From positions 1-16,953 of the forward strand of contig CAYXYF010000035.1 of NCBI GenBank assembly GCA_964469265.1: a stretch of DNA of 16,953 nucleotides. The letters are read 5' to 3'. The first letter of the stretch is position 1; the number at the start of each line of letters is the position of its first letter. The DNA comes from JAEYZS01 sp964469265 (lineage in GTDB: Bacteria; Bdellovibrionota; Bdellovibrionia; Bdellovibrionales; JAEYZS01). This document shows, one piece after another, positions 14,120-16,953 of this stretch. The notes under the pieces were generated by a model. That model was not told the DNA's origin, ran no database searches, and saw only the letters and a program-made list of their open reading frames with translations. Made by a program: the position numbers and the translations under genes.

Positions 14120-14236
14120 CTATTGGTTATTACCTTTAGATTGTCCTCTTTTATTCGAACCGCTTGAACGGTTACTTGATGAACTGCTTGAGCTTCCACC
14201 TTTTTGGTTTCCGCGCTGTTGATTATTATTTGGCAT
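14120..14236 (-). CDS. Ser/Asn/Gly-rich 38-aa mini-protein (MPNNNQQ paralogue B)
   Basis: Read on the minus strand: ATG at 14236 with AAAGGAGG 7 nt upstream, 38 codons, TAG at 14120. It begins MPNNNQQRGNQKGG, followed by seven Ser (15-21), then a basic Ser/Gly/Asn/Lys tail ending KGNNQ. Expected to be disordered, basic and soluble. The start is identical to that of the 58-aa paralogue, but the rest diverges in composition. A dedicated terminator follows directly. Similar small stress or general-purpose cytoplasmic proteins exist, but I recognise no family. Confidence 0.7.
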   Translation of the reverse strand: MPNNNQQRGNQKGGSSSSSSSNRSSGSNKRGQSKGNNQ

Positions 14237-14282
14237 TTTGCGCCTCCTTTTTTTGGCTAATCGTATCAATCATATATTGCAT

Positions 14283-14312
14283 CAGTTATGCCAGGGCCCA
14301 GAGGGCAAACTG
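14283..14312. repeat. Imperfect 10-bp hairpin in the 14237-14435 intergenic region
   Basis: CAGTTATGCC (14283-14292) pairs with GGGCAAACTG (14303-14312) with one A-A mismatch; the loop is 10 nt and contains GGGCCC. It lies between divergent genes, about 125 bp before the next plus-strand ATG. No T tract follows on the plus strand. Nothing else stands out in this 199-bp space. Confidence 0.45.
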
Positions 14313-14435
14313 AGTTATTAGGAGAACGGATGTGTTTATTTTTGACCAACGACATAGGAATATGCCCCAATTAATTTATTGCTTCTAAGATTTGGTGTAC
14401 TATCATTTAAATATAAAACTTAGGAAGGAGTCCGA

Positions 14436-14996
14436 ATGAAAATTTTGTCTGCATTTTTACTGACGTTTGTAATGGCTTTATCACAAATCGCTTATGCTAA
14501 AGAGTATAAAGGGGTTAATTTTCCTGATGAGATCAAAGTAGGAGAAACAACGCTAAAGTTAAACGGCGTGGGAACTCGAACAGCAATGAGCATTATCTCT
14601 GTATACGCTGGGGGCCTGTATGTGGAGAATCCGTCAACAGATGAGAATGTCATCATCGAGTCCACTTCACCGAAATTAATTGATATGTATTTCCTTATGT
14701 CCCTAGGCAAGGACAAACTCAAAGAAGGTTGGAACGAAGGGTTTTTTAAAAACGCTGACAAATCTTATAAATACAGAAGTGATCTTAATAAATTCTTTGA
14801 TATGCTTTCCAATATGAAAAAAGGCGAACGCATTAGATTGACACTCTTTCCAGACAAACTTGAAGTTCAAGTCAAAGATGAACCCGTTAAAACAATCGAG
14901 AGTGCAGAGTTTTCAAAAACAATGCTTAAGGTTTATATCGCAAAAATTTCTGACACAGGTTTAAAGAAAGGTCTTCTCGGACTTACGAACAAGTAG
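14436..14996 (+). CDS. Secreted chalcone isomerase-like protein
   Basis: 186 aa. Seen: a signal peptide with cleavage expected at AYA-KE (residues 21/22), then the chalcone-isomerase-like fold: GVNFPDEIKVGETTLKLNGVGTR, followed by a helix-strand VYAGGLYVENP, a central helix (KDKLKEGWNEGFF), and the beta segment RIRLTLFPDKLEVQVKD. Matches the bacterial Chalcone_3 family, whose members are periplasmic and bind fatty acids or lack a known substrate; no flavonoid pathway is implied. Strong SD GGAAGGAG lies before the ATG. Monocistronic, followed by a terminator. The family is confident, the function is not. Confidence 0.88.
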   Translation: MKILSAFLLTFVMALSQIAYAKEYKGVNFPDEIKVGETTLKLNGVGTRTAMSIISVYAGGLYVENPSTDENVIIESTSPKLIDMYFLMSLGKDKLKEGWNEGFFKNADKSYKYRSDLNKFFDMLSNMKKGERIRLTLFPDKLEVQVKDEPVKTIESAEFSKTMLKVYIAKISDTGLKKGLLGLTNK

Positions 14997-15028
14997 AATT
15001 ATTCTTTTTTAAATCTGATATCAAACTG

Positions 15029-15064
15029 AAGCGCGATGACGATAAAACATCGCGCTTTTATTTT
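15029..15064 (+). terminator. Terminator of the chalcone isomerase-like gene
   Basis: AAGCGCGATG (15029-15038) and CATCGCGCTT (15048-15057) form a perfect 10-bp stem with a 9-nt loop, followed by TTATTTT. Confidence 0.85.
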
Positions 15065-15117
15065 AAGATTTCGATTTTAACTTGAACTCACTCTCTAATT
15101 TTATAAAAATAAACCAT

Positions 15118-15759
15118 ATGAGACTTATTTTACTTTTATTTATTGGTCTTCTATTTGTTAGTTGCTCCTCGGCACCAAAGAATTTTTCTCGGCCTGAGGA
15201 TGCCTCTCGCAACACAGATCCATTGCTTCTCCTACCTGAAATCGATAAACAAATTGAGCCTCGGGTGCTGGATGAAAATTTATCGCGTTTTTATGTCGCG
15301 CAAGATGGGCTACACGTTGCGGCCATCCCTATTACTGGCGCTCTTATTGATTCCGTTTCTTTCTTAAGAACAGAAAAAGCTGACTACAATCGTTTTGAAT
15401 ATAAAAAAGTGTCGCAAGCTTACAGAGCCTTTTTATTTAATAAGGTGTCTTGCTTTTATACTTTCATAAAATCAAACACACAAAACCAGGCCAATATCTC
15501 AAATTTTGATATTTATGTTAAAGGTCATGAGGGAAAAGAGTTTAAAGCACATTCTAAATCCGAGCACGAACATGTCGCGTTTATTCAAAGACTCAATACA
15601 ATGTTTCCAAAAACCTACGACAAGAACAAACCTCGAAGCATCGAGGTGAACAGTTTATATACTCAAGATTTAATCTGTTCTGATAAAATCGACTTTACAA
15701 AACCTTTTTCATTAAGGTTTGAGCACGCGGCCCACACTATCGATTTATTCTGGCTCTAA
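15118..15759 (+). CDS. Lipoprotein of unknown function
   Basis: 213 aa from the ATG at 15118. The frame is open from a TTG at 15082, but the ATG gives the compact signal peptide MRLILLLFIGLLFVSC, whose Cys16 is the lipidated residue (lipobox FVSC, slightly atypical). Neither start has a clear SD. Seen in the mature part: a Pro/Asp-rich linker, then a soluble mixed domain of about 170 residues with two cysteines (in KVSCFYTF and DLICSDK) that could form a disulphide, and a C terminus ending HAAHTIDLFWL. No known domain recognised. It converges with the GreA-like gene, with only 3 bp between the stops. Presumably outer-membrane-anchored. Confidence 0.82.
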   Translation: MRLILLLFIGLLFVSCSSAPKNFSRPEDASRNTDPLLLLPEIDKQIEPRVLDENLSRFYVAQDGLHVAAIPITGALIDSVSFLRTEKADYNRFEYKKVSQAYRAFLFNKVSCFYTFIKSNTQNQANISNFDIYVKGHEGKEFKAHSKSEHEHVAFIQRLNTMFPKTYDKNKPRSIEVNSLYTQDLICSDKIDFTKPFSLRFEHAAHTIDLFWL

Positions 15760-15762
15760 TTA

Positions 15763-16242
15763 TTACTGTATGGAAAGAATTTGATATTGTTTAATATTAT
15801 CGCCAGCTTCTACCATCGCCGTATCGCCAACTTTTAATCCCAAGAGCGCCTGTCCTAGGGGGCTTGTCGGAGTTACGACTTGAATTGTCTCTCCGTTAAA
15901 TTCAATGGATATCCCACCACCCTTGGGCATTAAAAAGATCTTACTTTTACGCTCTTGATACTCGACACCGACCACTGCGGTGGCTTCAATAGAAGTGCCA
16001 TCCGTAAAAGATTTTAACGGAAGGTTTCTACAGATTGTAATTATGCTTTCGATATCTGCAACTCTTTGCGCCTGTGCTCCAGCAAGATAGGAGGCCTCAA
16101 GGCCACGAGTATCATATTCATTCTCTGCTTTACTTTCTTCATGGGTGGCAGCCTCATAGGCAGCCTTAGCGGCTTCAATTAGTACAAGTCGCTCAGCCTC
16201 TAACTTCAGGCGTATTTGCTCAATTAAAGCCTTTTTGTCCAT
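15763..16242 (-). CDS. GreA/GreB-family transcription elongation factor-like protein
   Basis: 159 aa, the usual Gre length. Seen: an N-terminal antiparallel coiled coil (1-75) with tip and second helix THEESKAENEYDTRGLEASYLAGAQ (33-57), then the FKBP-like C-terminal domain with TPTSPLGQALLGLKVGD (124-140). Known role: Gre factors enter the RNA polymerase secondary channel and stimulate transcript cleavage in backtracked complexes, using two acidic tip residues. Aligning EY pairs, E. coli GreA D41 corresponds to E36, while E44 corresponds to A39, with E40 next to it. The tip is therefore not canonical, so this may be a divergent Gre or an inhibitor-like homologue. GAGG lies 4 nt before the ATG. 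Divergent from the small basic-protein gene. Confidence 0.85.
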   Translation of the reverse strand: MDKKALIEQIRLKLEAERLVLIEAAKAAYEAATHEESKAENEYDTRGLEASYLAGAQAQRVADIESIITICRNLPLKSFTDGTSIEATAVVGVEYQERKSKIFLMPKGGGISIEFNGETIQVVTPTSPLGQALLGLKVGDTAMVEAGDNIKQYQILSIQ

Positions 16243-16314
16243 ATGACCTCGTTTATTAAAATTATATACACAAATTTTACGAAAGCAACATTATGGCCTA
16301 GGCTTTGCTCAATC

Positions 16315-16320
16315 TATAAT
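16315..16320 (+). promoter_or_regulatory. Possible -10 box for the small basic-protein gene
   Basis: Perfect TATAAT at 16315-16320; the palindrome GCCTAGGC (16296-16303) lies just upstream. Transcription would begin within the SD (16326-16332), so the real start may come from another site. Weak call. Confidence 0.3.
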
Positions 16321-16336
16321 TAAAAAAGGAGGTCCC

Positions 16337-16519
16337 ATGCCACAAGGAAGCAAAGAAAACTATAGTAATAAACAAAAGCGAATGGCTCGACATATTGAAA
16401 AGTCTTACAAAAAGAAAGGCGCATCCAATAAGAGAGCAGAACGGATTGCATGGTCCACCGTCAATAAGGAAACGGGCGGAGCTAAAAAGAAGAATAAAAG
16501 CAAAAAGACGCAACACTAA
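16337..16519 (+). CDS. Small basic protein of the type often annotated as plasmid stabilisation protein
   Basis: 60 aa. Seen: GSKENYSNKQKRMARHIEKSYKKKGASNKRAERIAWSTVNKETGG, which matches from memory a common chromosomal family (KYTxKQKRxAxHIEEGYxxRG, AWATVNKxxGG) found in many proteobacteria. The annotation plasmid stabilisation is traditional and no plasmid function is shown here. The helical, strongly Lys-rich sequence suggests nucleic-acid binding (inference). An excellent SD, AAGGAGG, lies before the ATG. The stop codon shares a base with the next start (TAATG), so the permease downstream is translationally coupled. Confidence 0.85.
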   Translation: MPQGSKENYSNKQKRMARHIEKSYKKKGASNKRAERIAWSTVNKETGGAKKKNKSKKTQH

Positions 16520-16953
16520 TGGCCAGCAAACTCAATAGACACTTCGGCTTTTATGCACTTCTTATTTATGGCGTAGGAGATATCCTGGGTGCTGGCATCT
16601 ATGCGGTCATCGGCAAAGTTGCAGGCAGTGCGGGATCCTACACTTGGGTGTCGTTTCTAGTGGCGATGGCGATTGCGATCCTCACAGCACTAAGTTATGC
16701 CGAGCTCTGTGCTCGGCACCCAAAAAGTGGTGGGGTTGCCCACTTTGTACAGATGGCTTTTAAAAATAAATTTTTAGCTTATCTGTCTGGTTGGATTTTA
16801 ATTACGACATGCTTATTTTCAATCGCTGCTCTGGGGGTCGTCTTTGCTGGATATCTTGAAAATATCAATGTTCATTTGCCAAAATATTTTGCCGTTGGAA
16901 TTATGCTAAGCCTTTTGGGCTTAATTAACTTCCGAGGAATTAAACAGTCTTCT
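16519..16953 (+). CDS. APC-family amino-acid permease (N-terminal part, truncated by window edge)
   Basis: 145 codons are visible, open to the window end. The ATG at 16519 overlaps the preceding TAA by one base (TAATG). Seen: HFGFYALLIYGVGDILGAGIYAVIGKVAG, the conserved APC TM1 with its GAGIY unwound substrate-binding motif (25-29), a TM2 with ALSYAELCARHPKSGGVAHFV including the typical SYAEL...P.SGG signature, and further hydrophobic segments. Known role: proton- or sodium-coupled amino-acid or polyamine uptake, or exchange, across the inner membrane. The substrate cannot be deduced. It may be translated mainly by coupling to the small basic protein, since no separate SD is evident. Confidence 0.9.
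   Translation, partial: MASKLNRHFGFYALLIYGVGDILGAGIYAVIGKVAGSAGSYTWVSFLVAMAIAILTALSYAELCARHPKSGGVAHFVQMAFKNKFLAYLSGWILITTCLFSIAALGVVFAGYLENINVHLPKYFAVGIMLSLLGLINFRGIKQSS

Noticed and set aside
14436..14996. Enzyme of flavonoid biosynthesis
   Set aside because: Bacterial chalcone isomerase-like secreted proteins share only the fold; no pathway genes are present.

Overview
The window is a 16,953-bp piece of a bacterial chromosome, A+T-rich by eye, with densely packed genes on both strands and mostly strong Shine-Dalgarno (SD) sequences. The mix suggests a Bdellovibrionota or related delta-proteobacterial-type genome: an ImuA-ImuB-DnaE2 mutasome, a DUF2779 nuclease, many small lipoproteins and secreted low-complexity proteins, a chalcone-isomerase-like periplasmic protein and a GreA-like factor. 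This assignment is inferred from gene content; no rRNA or taxonomic marker is present. A run of exactly 100 N (13728-13827) marks a scaffold gap.

Region 1 (1-3154): a LOG-family nucleotide hydrolase on the minus strand is divergent from a YjdM/PhnA-like zinc-ribbon protein. A 655-aa minus-strand DUF2779 protein follows. It appears to join a Cas4/PD-(D/E)XK-like Fe-S nuclease to a DEDDy-type 3'-5' exonuclease.

Region 2 (3155-8263): a 242-bp divergent intergenic region carries a candidate promoter and a GTAC-N7-GTAC element. It leads into imuA-imuB-dnaE2, three genes coupled by 4-nt overlaps. This is the DNA-damage-inducible translesion synthesis cassette. The ImuA P-loop looks shortened, ImuB lacks Y-family catalytic acidic residues, and the DnaE2 PHP domain has lost its HxH motif while the polymerase aspartates remain.

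Region 3 (8264-11320): dnaE2 ends against a minus-strand rhomboid protease and SRPBCC gene pair. Next come a small secreted acidic/basic protein, a plus-strand YchJ-like SEC-C protein, and a minus-strand pair resembling the E. coli YqjE/YqjD membrane proteins.

Region 4 (11321-14240): this is the least characterised part. It holds two paralogous lipoproteins with four conserved cysteines, the second with a long charged coiled-coil tail. It also has a widespread 79-aa protein of unknown function, an Asp/Tyr-rich protein interrupted by the gap, and two paralogous Asn/Gln-rich mini-proteins starting MPNNNQQ, separated by a strong terminator.

Region 5 (14241-16953): a chalcone-isomerase-like secreted protein, a lipoprotein, a GreA/GreB-like transcription factor, a small basic protein often annotated as plasmid stabilisation, and the start of an amino-acid (APC) permease cut by the window edge.
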